Made by a program: the position numbers and the translations under genes. DNA of 57,595 nt from NCBI GenBank assembly GCA_947489195.1, contig CANLCT010000027.1:1-57595 (forward strand), read 5' to 3'. Of this stretch, positions 32,411 through 41,561 are shown piece by piece (the stretch's first letter is position 1; every line of letters starts with the position of its first letter). The notes beneath the pieces were generated by a model. The model saw only the letters and a program-made list of their open reading frames with translations, made no database searches and had not been told where the DNA came from. Origin of the DNA: an uncultured Aquimarina sp. GTDB taxonomy: Bacteria; Bacteroidota; Bacteroidia; Flavobacteriales; Flavobacteriaceae.

Positions 32411-33106
32411 ATGAAAAATTTACACACAAAAATTTTTTCTGTAGTATCCCAAAAAGGAGGTGTTGGAAAAAGCACAATAAATATCATGTTAGCTACTAAT
32501 ATTGTAAAATATTATAAAAAGAAAGTAATGTTAATTGATACGGATTATCCACAATTTTCAATAGTTAATAAAAAAGAAAAAGAGCTACAAACAAGTTTAA
32601 AAAACACAAGTGTAGATTATGACATTGTAGCAGTTGAAAATGTTGGTGATAATCTTAGAAATACTATAAAGGAATACTATAATAAAGTTGATTTTATTAT
32701 CATAGATTTTAAAGGAACAGTAAATATTGAAATGATAAAGGGTTTGGGCTATTTAGACGCAGCTTTTCTTCCTTTATCGTTTGATGATTTAGAAGTAGAT
32801 GCTACTATATCATTTTACGACACATTAATTGAAAACTTTATTAATGATGAAAATAAACCTTTACAAATAGCTAAAATTTTCTTCAATAAATATCGAAAGA
32901 AAAGTGAAAATCATTTTGAAGGATTAAGAGATTATTTAAAAGAAGAAAAAATAGATATGTTAAAAAATTGTGTACTAGATAGGGTAATATATAGAGAAAG
33001 GTATAGATCTTTAATTAACCCTATACCAGACAACAAAGAAAATGAACCACTTGAATTTAAAAAATTATTAAAAGAAATAATGTCTGAACTTAAAAAATTA
33101 TCATAA
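32411..33106 (+). CDS. traA: ParA-type ATPase (TraA-like)
   Basis: A 231-residue ATPase of the ParA/MinD family. A deviant Walker A motif QKGGVGKST lies at residues 14-22, with the signature Lys, followed by MLIDTDYPQ (residues 39-47) and FIIIDFKG (about 94-101). It binds ATP and DNA and either segregates the plasmid or, as TraA of CTnDOT-like elements, starts the transfer operon. It follows an AT-rich repeat field, and its stop overlaps the start of the next gene (TAATG). That partner may be the ParB-equivalent. Confidence 0.9.
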   Translation: MKNLHTKIFSVVSQKGGVGKSTINIMLATNIVKYYKKKVMLIDTDYPQFSIVNKKEKELQTSLKNTSVDYDIVAVENVGDNLRNTIKEYYNKVDFIIIDFKGTVNIEMIKGLGYLDAAFLPLSFDDLEVDATISFYDTLIENFINDENKPLQIAKIFFNKYRKKSENHFEGLRDYLKEEKIDMLKNCVLDRVIYRERYRSLINPIPDNKENEPLEFKKLLKEIMSELKKLS

Positions 33107-33666
33107 TGGCAAAAAAAACAACTCTTAATCAAATGAGAATGTCTAAAAGACAGAAGCCAAAATCATTTGACGACAAATTTAACTCAGATCATGAAACTGA
33201 AAAATTGACCAAAAAAATTCAGAAACAAATCGTTGGAATTCCTGATGATGAAATTGATGAATCAAATAAAACAACTGAAAACTCTTCTCAAAAAAGTACG
33301 GAGGGAGAAAAAAAAGAAGCAGAAGCCAAAAAAGAAGCAGAAGCCAAAAAAGAAGCAGAAGCCAAAAAAGAAGCAGAAGCCAAAAAAGAAGCTGCAGTTG
33401 ATAGTAAGTCAACAATTAGTGAAAGGGAAAAAAAGAAAATGGATGCATTAATAAATAAGGTATTAAAAACTGAAGCACCTAAAGATAGTAAGGGATCAAT
33501 TGCAATAAGTCTATCGGTTTCTCGTGATGCTAGAAATAAATATGTAAAATTGAATAATCATTTGAATAATAAAAATGATACTGAATATGATAAATATTAT
33601 TTACTAAGAAAAGTATTATATAATTTCTTAGAAGAAAACTATGATAAAATTATGAATGAACAATAA
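33106..33666 (+). CDS. ParA partner (TraB-like) with KKEAEA repeats
   Basis: A 186-residue protein with a basic N-terminus (MAKKTTLNQMRMSKRQKPK), an acidic low-complexity centre and a C-terminal part (ISLSVSRDARNKYVKLNNHL) that could be a ribbon-helix-helix. The centre holds about four tandem KKEAEA units encoded by 18-bp DNA repeats (about 33309-33390). They probably form a long charged helix that can vary in length by slippage. Position directly after the ParA-like gene suggests a DNA-binding partner. It has no ParB HTH domain. Confidence 0.7.
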   Translation: MAKKTTLNQMRMSKRQKPKSFDDKFNSDHETEKLTKKIQKQIVGIPDDEIDESNKTTENSSQKSTEGEKKEAEAKKEAEAKKEAEAKKEAEAKKEAAVDSKSTISEREKKKMDALINKVLKTEAPKDSKGSIAISLSVSRDARNKYVKLNNHLNNKNDTEYDKYYLLRKVLYNFLEENYDKIMNEQ

Positions 33667-33672
33667 GGTGTT

Positions 33673-33996
33673 ATGAAAACTTTTTTTATCGCTTCATTAA
33701 TTATACTAATAATCTATTATACTTTCATTTTTTATGCTTTTAAAAAAGCAAAAAAAATAAAAGAAAAAAAACTTGTTGAATCACAAAATAATAATAACTT
33801 TGTAAATAATTCAGATTTAAATGAAAATCATCCGACAATAGATTTTCCTTTAGAAGACAATGAATTATTAAATGCTTTTAAAGACACTAACAATAGTGAA
33901 TTAGAAGCGGAGGACAAGTATTTAAACCTTAATACCGATAAAAATGAAAATCAAAAATTTAGAATTATTAAAAATTCGAACTCCAAAAAGGAATAA
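33673..33996 (+). CDS. Small membrane-anchored acidic protein
   Basis: A 107-residue protein with one N-terminal membrane helix (about residues 3-25) followed by a basic KKAKKIKEKK segment and an acidic, Asn-rich soluble tail. It lies in the position of the TraC/TraD genes of CTnDOT-like operons but shows no recognisable homology. Its last 53 bp overlap the start of the VirB2-like gene in another frame. Confidence 0.6.
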   Translation: MKTFFIASLIILIIYYTFIFYAFKKAKKIKEKKLVESQNNNNFVNNSDLNENHPTIDFPLEDNELLNAFKDTNNSELEAEDKYLNLNTDKNENQKFRIIKNSNSKKE

Positions 33997-34312
33997 CCTC
34001 TTATTCCTTTCTCTTTCTTCCTTATTAATTTTAGCTCCTGAAATGGCATTTGCTGTTGTTCTGCAGGATCCCATAAACATTTTTAATGATTCATTAAGTA
34101 ATGCCGCAACAGGAATGGGACGTACTGTACAAATAGTTATAATTATTGTTAAGTATATAGCCTTTTTAGGGTCTATAATCGGACTTATAACATTTCTAGT
34201 TACTAGAAGTGGTGACAACGATATTAGTGGTAAAGCAGGTAAATGGGGTATAGGATTATTGCTATTTACTGTTGGACTACACGCTGCTCAAAAAGTTTTT
34301 GGTATATCATAA
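33944..34312 (+). CDS. traE: TraE-like pilin or channel subunit (VirB2-type, DUF4134)
   Basis: A 122-residue protein with a signal segment ending AFA (about residue 37), then two hydrophobic helices (about 60-86 and 100-115) and a short loop with TRSGDNDISGKAGKW. This matches DUF4134/TraE proteins, the VirB2-like subunits of Bacteroidota conjugation systems. It overlaps the previous gene by 53 bp. It belongs to the tra block continuing to 43907. Confidence 0.82.
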   Translation: MKIKNLELLKIRTPKRNNLLFLSLSSLLILAPEMAFAVVLQDPINIFNDSLSNAATGMGRTVQIVIIIVKYIAFLGSIIGLITFLVTRSGDNDISGKAGKWGIGLLLFTVGLHAAQKVFGIS

Positions 34313-34347
34313 ACCATTTAAAATTTTACTAATTAAATATTTTAAAT

Positions 34348-34482
34348 ATGAATGATATTAAGAAAGGTGATAATGTTTTAATCACAGATAAAAGAAATGC
34401 ATTTAAACTAAATAAAGTAGGGTTAAAAAAAGTGCATAAAGATGTAAAAAAGCTTTTTAAAGCTAAAAGAATTGCTCATTAA
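34348..34482 (+). CDS. Small basic protein between traE and traF
   Basis: A 44-residue frame starting MNDIKKGDNVLITDKR and ending KAKRIAH-stop, with a strong positive charge (about a third Lys/Arg). It sits in the gap between the TraE-like gene and the TraF-like gene, which otherwise would be non-coding. The beginning resembles a KOW-type strand-turn-strand. I know of no counterpart in the standard CTnDOT tra gene order. Confidence 0.45.
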   Translation: MNDIKKGDNVLITDKRNAFKLNKVGLKKVHKDVKKLFKAKRIAH

Positions 34483-34500
34483 TTAATGATAACTATTATT

Positions 34501-34824
34501 ATGAAAAAAATTATCATAGTTAATAAAAGCTTATCAAAAGAAGTAACATGGTTAGGCTTAAAAGCTAAATATATTTACATGTATATATACGTTCTTTTTA
34601 TTTCTCTTGTTTTTACATTATTTATGGGAGATTACTTAGGCACATCTGTATTTATTATAGCGGGTTTAATGGTCTTTATAGGTTTTACTATTCTCACTTT
34701 CTATAGTAAAACATTTGGAGAAAATGGTTTTAAAAAGAAATCTGCTGCTAAATCGCAACCTCAAATAATTCGTGTTAACCATTCAATTAAAAAAATATTA
34801 TGTCACAACGAAAACACATTATAG
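34501..34824 (+). CDS. traF: TraF-like inner membrane protein (VirB3-type, DUF4133)
   Basis: A 107-residue protein starting MKKIIIVNKSLSKEVTW, with two adjoining membrane helices at about residues 27-46 and 50-71 and a basic tail. The NKSLSKEVTWLGLKAKY start and the gene position fit the TraF (VirB3-type) family. The 34501 start is preferred to 34486 because the family begins near this sequence. It overlaps the VirB4-type ATPase gene by 25 bp, as is common for virB3-virB4 pairs. Confidence 0.8.
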   Translation: MKKIIIVNKSLSKEVTWLGLKAKYIYMYIYVLFISLVFTLFMGDYLGTSVFIIAGLMVFIGFTILTFYSKTFGENGFKKKSAAKSQPQIIRVNHSIKKILCHNENTL

Positions 34825-37349
34825 ATAGTTTGCCAGTACTTGGATATGATAATAAATGTATTATTTCTAAAGAAAAAGGGTGCTATACACTTCCTATTAA
34901 TATAGAGCTTAAAGAATTTTTCACTTCTGATGATACAGATATGGAGAATATGAATTTATTATTTGAAAATATAATTGAAATACTAGGTCCAAATTATTTG
35001 ATTCACAAACAAGATAGTTTTATCAAGGAAACTATTAAAATTAATAAAGAACGTATTGAAAAAGCACAAGAAAATAACGATTTTTTAACCGAAGCAAATG
35101 AAAAACACTTTAGTAATTTTAATTTTAATACACTTTCTTCAACTCTTTATATTACTAAAACCCCAAAAAATTATTTTAAATATTCTCCAAAAAGGGTGAA
35201 TTCATTTTTGAAAAAAACGATAGATAATTTTTTATCTCCAGGTATTAATAAAACCTATTACAATGCTAAGGAGGTTGAAAATTTTAAACAAAAAACACTA
35301 CGTGTTATCAATCTAATTAATGAAAGTCAATTAATAAAGGCATCATTAATGACAAGTGAAGAAGTTGTAGGTGAAAATGGAGTAATTAGCAACTATTTAA
35401 ATTTAGGAAAAAACACCAATGTAACTAGATCTATATCTTTTGAAAATGATATGATAAATATCGGTGAAAAGAGAGCTTTGTTTTTTACTGTTGAAGAAAC
35501 TGATCAATTGGCACCAACTTATCAATATGGTAAAGAGTATACCAAATTTAGCACTAAGAATACTACTTATCCTGTGTCAAATTTATTTAATCTTGGTTTT
35601 CACCTAGAATTCGAACATATCATTAATCAATACATTTATATTGTTGATCCTCAAGTTATAGAAAAAACTTTATCTAAAAGAGAAAGGGATTTTAATCGAT
35701 TTTCAAGAAACCCAGAAGATCCCAATGCAATATATGCATATCACATTAAAGAGTTTAAAAGTGAATTAGTAAAAAACCATAAAATTGCTGTGCTTTATCA
35801 CATGAATGTTATGTGCATTTCAGAAGATAAAACAAATTTTCAAAAAATAATTCAAGATACTGAAAGTGCATTTAAGAGTGCTAAAATAAATGCTACCGTT
35901 AATAATGTAGACAGGCAAAATTTATTTTGGGCTGGATTTCCGGGCAATGGAATAGGTGTATCCGCTGAAATGTATATTCCTATGCAAAGTGAATTGGCAT
36001 GTGCACTATTGTATTTAGAAGGGGCATACAAAGATAGCATGTATAATTACAATGGAATGCGTGTTACTGATAGGATACAGGGTGTACCTCTATATCTTGA
36101 TTTATACAGAGAAATGGAAAAAAACCAAATTATATACAATAGAAATATTGTAATATTATCTGGATCTGGTGGGGGTAAATCATATGTTACAAATCATTAT
36201 TTATATAGTGAATATATTTTAGGTTCTCATATTTCTATATTAGATGCAGGCAAATCATACACTCCTATAACAGAAGTATTAGGAGGAAGCTCTTTAGAGC
36301 ATAGTGATAAAAATCCATTCACTTTTAATCCATTTTTGTTAGATAAGTATGATTATCAATTAAAATCAACAAAATTAGAGCTCTCAGAAGGAAAAATTAT
36401 ATTCTTATTTTCTTTAATAAATATAATTACTGGTGGTGGATATGAAAATGTTAGTTCATCAGATGAACAATTAAAATATAAAATAAAACAGGACATTATT
36501 CAAAAAGCAATAAATGGATATTATCAATCCATGCATGAAGAAAAAAGGGAAGATTTTAAATTCGACACCTTTTACAAATTTATAATTGAATTTATACCTA
36601 ATTATATTCATGATAAAAAAATAAGAGTTCAGTTATTTGACTCAAATGCTTTTATTAGTTTATTAGAAGTTTATACCTCTGGAAATCTAAGAGGAGAATT
36701 ATTAAATAAACAGGATGATCGATTTAAAAATTTATCCTATCAACGTATGATAAATTTTGAAGTGGATTCTTTAATCGATAATGATATTTTATTTCCTATA
36801 TGTGCACTATTAGTAATGGATTTATTCACAAAAAAATTGAATGATGAATCTATAAGACACATCAATAAGATAATTGCCATTGATGAATCTTGGGCTGCTT
36901 TAGATAAGAAAGAACTTGAAGAATATCTATTATATCTAGTAAAAACGGCACGTAAAAAAGGTGGACAAACTATTTTTATAAGTCAAGAAGCTGAAGATTT
37001 CGTGAAATCAAAAGTCATCGCTAATTCAATTATTAACAATTCGGATATCAAAATCTTCTTAGATATGTCTAAGTATAAAAATGATTTTGACAATATCCAA
37101 AACACAATGGGTATTACAGAAAAACAAAAACAACACATCTTATCAATAAACAAAGATAATAGAGAAGAATCAAAGTACAGAGAAGCATGTGTATGTTGGA
37201 AAGATATATCGAAAGTTTATGCCATAGAAACTTCAAAGGTTGAAAAATGTATGTACGAAACTAATCCTAATGAACGAAAAAAAATTCATGATAAACTAAT
37301 AAAATTTAATAATAATTGGGAGTTAACAGCTCTTGATTATGCCTCATAA
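34800..37349 (+). CDS. traG: TraG conjugation ATPase (VirB4-type)
   Basis: An 849-residue ATPase that powers assembly of the conjugation channel. The C-terminal RecA-like domain shows Walker A SGSGGGKS (about residues 454-461), SILDAGKSY, and Walker B KIIAIDESWAAL (about 689-700), followed by TARKKGGQTIFISQEA. The N-terminal half (about 1-430) is the VirB4-specific region that contacts the channel. It overlaps the TraF-like gene at its 5' end. It is the most conserved tra gene in the window and is full length. Confidence 0.93.
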   Translation: MSQRKHIIDSLPVLGYDNKCIISKEKGCYTLPINIELKEFFTSDDTDMENMNLLFENIIEILGPNYLIHKQDSFIKETIKINKERIEKAQENNDFLTEANEKHFSNFNFNTLSSTLYITKTPKNYFKYSPKRVNSFLKKTIDNFLSPGINKTYYNAKEVENFKQKTLRVINLINESQLIKASLMTSEEVVGENGVISNYLNLGKNTNVTRSISFENDMINIGEKRALFFTVEETDQLAPTYQYGKEYTKFSTKNTTYPVSNLFNLGFHLEFEHIINQYIYIVDPQVIEKTLSKRERDFNRFSRNPEDPNAIYAYHIKEFKSELVKNHKIAVLYHMNVMCISEDKTNFQKIIQDTESAFKSAKINATVNNVDRQNLFWAGFPGNGIGVSAEMYIPMQSELACALLYLEGAYKDSMYNYNGMRVTDRIQGVPLYLDLYREMEKNQIIYNRNIVILSGSGGGKSYVTNHYLYSEYILGSHISILDAGKSYTPITEVLGGSSLEHSDKNPFTFNPFLLDKYDYQLKSTKLELSEGKIIFLFSLINIITGGGYENVSSSDEQLKYKIKQDIIQKAINGYYQSMHEEKREDFKFDTFYKFIIEFIPNYIHDKKIRVQLFDSNAFISLLEVYTSGNLRGELLNKQDDRFKNLSYQRMINFEVDSLIDNDILFPICALLVMDLFTKKLNDESIRHINKIIAIDESWAALDKKELEEYLLYLVKTARKKGGQTIFISQEAEDFVKSKVIANSIINNSDIKIFLDMSKYKNDFDNIQNTMGITEKQKQHILSINKDNREESKYREACVCWKDISKVYAIETSKVEKCMYETNPNERKKIHDKLIKFNNNWELTALDYAS

Positions 37350-37355
37350 ATAAAT

Positions 37356-37365
37356 CCTTAATACC
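37356..37365 (+). promoter_or_regulatory. CCTTAATACC box before the VirB5-like gene
   Basis: CCTTAATACC lies 7 nt before the ATG at 37373, inside the tra operon, so it is unlikely to be only a promoter element. Confidence 0.6.
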
Positions 37366-37372
37366 TAAAATT

Positions 37373-37993
37373 ATGAAACATATAAAAAAAATTCCGACAC
37401 TTATTTTATTGTTATTTATTTCAATTTCTAATGCTCAAATTGCTGTAGTCAATCCATCTTCTGAAGCACAGTTAATAGCTATTAATACCAAATTAACATT
37501 ATTAAATAAAGCTACTATAAAGCAAACACAGGTATTGAATAAGTTACTTTCAGAAATGAAAAAAAACAATGAAAAAACAGAAAAGATACGTGCCTATGAG
37601 CAAGAAATAGTAGAAGGAAAAAAAAATGCTCCAGAGTTTGTGTTAAAATCATATGAAGTAGAAAATATCATTGAATTAAAGAGTGATGTCGTACAAATAC
37701 TAAAAAATTTAAAAAAATCTGTAGATGTACTAACTGATTTAAAAGGAAATGAAAAAAAGGATTTTGTTGTTTTTTACAAAAGAAAAATGGAGGAAATATT
37801 TTATTTATTTAAAGCATCTAAAGATGTTATTGGATCTAAATCATTAATAGAACCTGAACAACGTATCAATATTATTAAAAATAATACAGATAAAGTTAAA
37901 GATCATCTTGATAAACTTAATCTTTATTCTAATAATTTGATAAAATTATCTGAAGGAAGAAAGGTATCAAATACATTAATAAATAAATTTTAA
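37373..37993 (+). CDS. traI: TraI-like periplasmic protein (VirB5-type, DUF4141)
   Basis: A 206-residue protein with a signal peptide (about residues 1-21, ISNAQ) and a helical mature part (INTKLTLLNKATIKQTQVLNKLLSEM...). This is the layout of VirB5-type proteins that tip the conjugation pilus; TraI of CTnDOT-like elements is the counterpart. It is preceded by a CCTTAATACC box and follows the VirB4-type ATPase gene, the standard order. It abuts the next gene with a single base between. Confidence 0.75.
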   Translation: MKHIKKIPTLILLLFISISNAQIAVVNPSSEAQLIAINTKLTLLNKATIKQTQVLNKLLSEMKKNNEKTEKIRAYEQEIVEGKKNAPEFVLKSYEVENIIELKSDVVQILKNLKKSVDVLTDLKGNEKKDFVVFYKRKMEEIFYLFKASKDVIGSKSLIEPEQRINIIKNNTDKVKDHLDKLNLYSNNLIKLSEGRKVSNTLINKF

Positions 37994-37994
37994 G

Positions 37995-38936
37995 ATGGGT
38001 CTTTCTATTCAACAGAGTTCGGGAGGAGTACGAGAAATGACCATTTCTATATTTGATGCATATTTAAATGATGTAATTGCTATGAGTGGAACTATGATAA
38101 CCTATGGTAAATACTTTGCATTAATAGGTGTTCTTGTTAAAATTACAAAACAATATTTAGATCCAAGCACTAGATCAGAACCTTGGGGTTATTTTTCCTG
38201 GATAATTCTTGCTTTTTTCTTAATTAGATATTCTCAATTTGTATCGGGTATATTTTCTATATATGATAGTATAGAAAGTAGTTTAAAACAAACAAATATA
38301 AGTTGGGATACTGCTTTTAAAGAATTGGAATTTGCTGTCATTCAGAATATGAATCCTTCATTTTTTTCTATGGAAACTTTTAATTCTTTTGTGGATAAAG
38401 GAATCGCGGAAACACTATATAATCATTTTAAAATGAGAATATTAACACAAATTATTATTGTTATGGTGCTTTTTATCAAAACGGTATCTACCGTTGTATT
38501 TATAGGAGTTAAAGCATATTCAGTAATATACTTAATGATATTAGTAGTTTTCGGCCCTATCAATATTGGTCTTTCCTTTATACCTGCTATGAATGATATG
38601 TGGAAGGGATGGCTACAAAAGATGCTAAATGTATTAATGTGGATACCTATGTTATTTCTAATTGATGCTTTTATGCTCGGGCTTATCGATAAATTGTACC
38701 AATCTCTTTTGACAAAAGAAGTAGATATGGGGATGGTATTCGGTGCTACGATACTATCTGGAATGGCAGTATTTATGTATTTAAAAGCTCCATCATTGTC
38801 TAACTTTATTGTACAAGGTTCCCAAGTTGGAAAATTATCAATGGGTTCACAAACAGGTAATGCAGCTACAAAAGCAGCTAATTTAACTAAAAAAGCAGCA
38901 TCATTATATACAGGTATTCCAATGGGAGGTAAATAA
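37995..38936 (+). CDS. traJ: TraJ inner-membrane channel protein (VirB6-type)
   Basis: A 313-residue polytopic membrane protein with about six hydrophobic helices (around residues 30-50, 62-82, 145-175, 178-200, 210-230 and 250-268). The block YLMILVVFGPINIGLSFIPAMNDMWKGWLQ is conserved in TraJ proteins of Bacteroidota conjugation operons. It should form the inner-membrane part of the channel, like VirB6. The last 40 residues are soluble, with a Ser/Thr/Ala-rich region. Confidence 0.88.
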   Translation: MGLSIQQSSGGVREMTISIFDAYLNDVIAMSGTMITYGKYFALIGVLVKITKQYLDPSTRSEPWGYFSWIILAFFLIRYSQFVSGIFSIYDSIESSLKQTNISWDTAFKELEFAVIQNMNPSFFSMETFNSFVDKGIAETLYNHFKMRILTQIIIVMVLFIKTVSTVVFIGVKAYSVIYLMILVVFGPINIGLSFIPAMNDMWKGWLQKMLNVLMWIPMLFLIDAFMLGLIDKLYQSLLTKEVDMGMVFGATILSGMAVFMYLKAPSLSNFIVQGSQVGKLSMGSQTGNAATKAANLTKKAASLYTGIPMGGK

Positions 38937-38948
38937 AAAAATGAAAAA

Positions 38949-39617
38949 ATGAAAAATTCAGAATTTAATATATTAAATAACATATCAAAAAAGGAAAAGA
39001 GTTGGAAATTACTTTCTAAAATACTTGTAATTGGAACATTCATTGTATGCTGTTTTTCTTCTTTTATTTCTTATAAACTAATTAAGGAGAGTCAAGAAAA
39101 AATTTATGTATTAGTAAATGATTATCAACTCGAAGCAGTAAGAAGTACAGATATTAGAGAATCTATAGGTATTACAACCAGAGGTCATATTAATACGTTT
39201 CATGAACTTTTTTACATTCTACAACCAGATCCTTTTTTTATTAAAAAAAACATAGAGGATAAAGCCTTACACTTAATTGATGATTCTGGAATGAGACTTT
39301 ACAATTATTTAACAGAAAAAGAGTTCTATAAAGATGTTATTGCTGGTAATTATTCTACTGATATTAAAACAGATAAAGTAGATGTTGACTTTTCAATTTA
39401 CCCATTTAAATTTACTTTTTATGGTAAACAAAAAATTATTAAAAAAAACACAATTACCTACCGAAACTTAATAACAACTGGTACAATTAGAAAAACAACA
39501 GCGGTTACAGAAAAAAACACAAGTTCATTTATAATTGAAAATTATAAAATAGAAAATAATAAGGATATCGAAACTATAAAAAGAACAGATAATTCAATGA
39601 AATATGGAGAATTTTAG
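38949..39617 (+). CDS. traK: TraK protein (VirB8-type)
   Basis: A 222-residue bitopic protein. The N-terminal cytoplasmic segment of about 25 residues is followed by a membrane helix (about 26-45) and a periplasmic domain. RGHINTFHELFYILQPDPFFI, LYNYLTEKEFYKDVIAGNYSTDI and FTFYGKQKIIKKNTITYRNL are typical of TraK. It is a scaffold of the channel at the inner membrane, like VirB8. It overlaps the following gene by 14 bp. Confidence 0.9.
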   Translation: MKNSEFNILNNISKKEKSWKLLSKILVIGTFIVCCFSSFISYKLIKESQEKIYVLVNDYQLEAVRSTDIRESIGITTRGHINTFHELFYILQPDPFFIKKNIEDKALHLIDDSGMRLYNYLTEKEFYKDVIAGNYSTDIKTDKVDVDFSIYPFKFTFYGKQKIIKKNTITYRNLITTGTIRKTTAVTEKNTSSFIIENYKIENNKDIETIKRTDNSMKYGEF

Positions 39618-40617
39618 AGAAAAAAAAGAACATATCTTTATGTTATTACATAAACATAAAAAAATAGTATTGTTAGCACCTATTGCAGTTCTAGCCCTAG
39701 GTACTCTTGCAGCAATGGAGCTAAAATCATTTAATAAAGAAGATCAAAATGATAACGAATCTGCAAAATTCAACACAAATTTACCTTTAAAAGAAGAGGA
39801 AATAGATATAACTAAATCTAAGAAAAACTACTATGATGAAAAATTGAAAGATTCTTTAGAGGTTGCTTCTTATGAGGATATGAGTATTATGAATTTGAAT
39901 GAAAAAAATAGCACAAAAGATTCATTAGAAATTGCTTTAGAAAAAATGGAAAACTTTTCATTTAATGAAAGTAATAAAACCTCTAATTCAAGTAAAGGAG
40001 TAGGAGGGAATGAAAAAAGCAGCTATACTAAGAATACTATAAATACTCCTTCATATACTTTAAAAACTTCACCTATTGTTGAAGAAAAGACTATAAAAAA
40101 AGAAGAGGAAGAAGAGGAAGAAGAGAGTAGTGGGATAGCTTTTTATTCTGCTCCTGCTGACAAAAGCAAAATTTATAAAATACATAAAGTTATAAAAGCA
40201 AAAATTGCGGGGAAGCAAACGATAACACCTAACAATAATATAGTATCGATAAAACTTTTAGAAGATTTAAAACTTGGAAAAAATGTAATTCCTGAAAATT
40301 CAAATATTCAAGCTGTTTCTACTTTTTCAGAAAATAGAATTCAATTAAAAATAACGAGTATTATGATTAACAAAGAAATTTTTGAAACTGATATAATTGT
40401 TACTGACAGTCATGGATATGAAGGTATACATATTGCTGGAGGTACTGGTGCTGAGACAAAAAATGAAGTTAAAAATGATGTCGGAAATGAACTTTCTAAT
40501 AATGAAGCAACCAATAAAATACCTGGATCAAAAGGTGTTATTTCTAAAATATTTTCTTCCAAAATTAAGGCGAAGTTAAATCCAGATTATGTTTATCTAA
40601 AAAACTCTCAAAAATGA
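39604..40617 (+). CDS. traM: TraM protein (VirB10-type)
   Basis: A 337-residue protein with an N-terminal membrane helix (about residues 20-38) and a long, acidic, unstructured linker containing EEEEEEEESS. The C-terminal periplasmic domain (about 185-337) contains IYKIHKVIKAKIAGKQTI and a later HGYEGIHIAGG segment. This is the layout of conjugative transposon TraM proteins, which span the envelope like VirB10. It lies between TraK and TraN, in the standard order. A separate TraL gene is not visible. Confidence 0.87.
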   Translation: MENFREKKEHIFMLLHKHKKIVLLAPIAVLALGTLAAMELKSFNKEDQNDNESAKFNTNLPLKEEEIDITKSKKNYYDEKLKDSLEVASYEDMSIMNLNEKNSTKDSLEIALEKMENFSFNESNKTSNSSKGVGGNEKSSYTKNTINTPSYTLKTSPIVEEKTIKKEEEEEEEESSGIAFYSAPADKSKIYKIHKVIKAKIAGKQTITPNNNIVSIKLLEDLKLGKNVIPENSNIQAVSTFSENRIQLKITSIMINKEIFETDIIVTDSHGYEGIHIAGGTGAETKNEVKNDVGNELSNNEATNKIPGSKGVISKIFSSKIKAKLNPDYVYLKNSQK

Positions 40618-41561
40618 AAAACCTACTAATACTATTATGTACTGTATTATCAATTAATAAAATTGTTAGTCAAACTATTATTAAAGATACCATATACATA
40701 TCGAAATACAACATGTCACATTTAATATTTACAGATGAACCTTTACATAGTGATTTTGGAAGCGGATACATAGCTTCTAAGGACAATGGTATTCCTGTAA
40801 TAAATAAAGTTGGAGATACTTGGTTAGTAATTTTAAAAGCTAAAAAGAAGTTTAAAAATTCTACCAACATTAGTGTTGTCACTGATACGAAAGTATACTA
40901 TGATATTACATGCATATATGATGAAGAAAAGCATGATAATTTCATCCCCTTTGATCACGGAAACCCTGTAAAAAAGGCATATAAAAAAGAAAACACCTAT
41001 GTAGTGGAGAAACCAGTTCCAGATGCTATAGATATACCTGTTTACTCGGCAAAAGTTAAAGATAGTATTTTAGATAAAGAATTTAACAAATTTTACAAAG
41101 ATACCGTACCATTTAAGGCTATTGCTAAAAAATTATATTCTTCTAATAGGGGAGATTTAGGGCCTAATATTCGTAGGCTTTCTAGTCAAAATGAAAAAAT
41201 ACGCTTATCTGCCGTGGGAACTTATGTTAAAAAAGATAAGCTTTATATTAAACTTACCATTTATAATGGCGGATCTCTGCCTTATGATATTAGACATTGG
41301 GATTTTATGTATAGTAATAATGGGGGTTTCAACCTACAAACTTCCCCTAAAAATGAAGTGAAATATATTTATGAATACAATAAAAAATATTCATCAATAC
41401 TTCCTAAAAAATCTATTACAAAAGTATTCGTATTTAACGACTTTTCTATTTCTAAGGAGCATAATTTTTATGCTTTCATGTATGAAAAAAATGGTGAAAG
41501 AAATTTAAAATTAGAATTCGACAACAAATATATTAACAGCGCAAAAATAATAAAAAGATGA
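40614..41561 (+). CDS. traN: TraN outer-membrane-associated protein (VirB9-type, DUF4138)
   Basis: A 315-residue protein with a signal peptide (about residues 1-20) and a mature beta-rich part. The N-terminal region ISKYNMSHLIFTDEP... TWLVILKAKKKF and the C-terminal GERNLKLEFDNKY resemble TraN/DUF4138, the VirB9-like component of Bacteroidota channels that joins TraM to the outer membrane. The start overlaps the previous stop by 4 bp (ATGA) and its own stop overlaps the next start in the same way. Confidence 0.85.
   Translation: MKNLLILLCTVLSINKIVSQTIIKDTIYISKYNMSHLIFTDEPLHSDFGSGYIASKDNGIPVINKVGDTWLVILKAKKKFKNSTNISVVTDTKVYYDITCIYDEEKHDNFIPFDHGNPVKKAYKKENTYVVEKPVPDAIDIPVYSAKVKDSILDKEFNKFYKDTVPFKAIAKKLYSSNRGDLGPNIRRLSSQNEKIRLSAVGTYVKKDKLYIKLTIYNGGSLPYDIRHWDFMYSNNGGFNLQTSPKNEVKYIYEYNKKYSSILPKKSITKVFVFNDFSISKEHNFYAFMYEKNGERNLKLEFDNKYINSAKIIKR

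Noticed and set aside
33179..33451. Lys- or Leu-rich frames of 72-78 codons in the KKEAEA repeat region
   Set aside because: They are frame-shifted readings of the 18-bp tandem repeat within the ParA partner gene.
38423..39043. 206-codon minus-strand frame opposite traJ and traK
   Set aside because: Long only because of base composition; both plus-strand genes are well supported by family motifs, and the frame has no separate signals.
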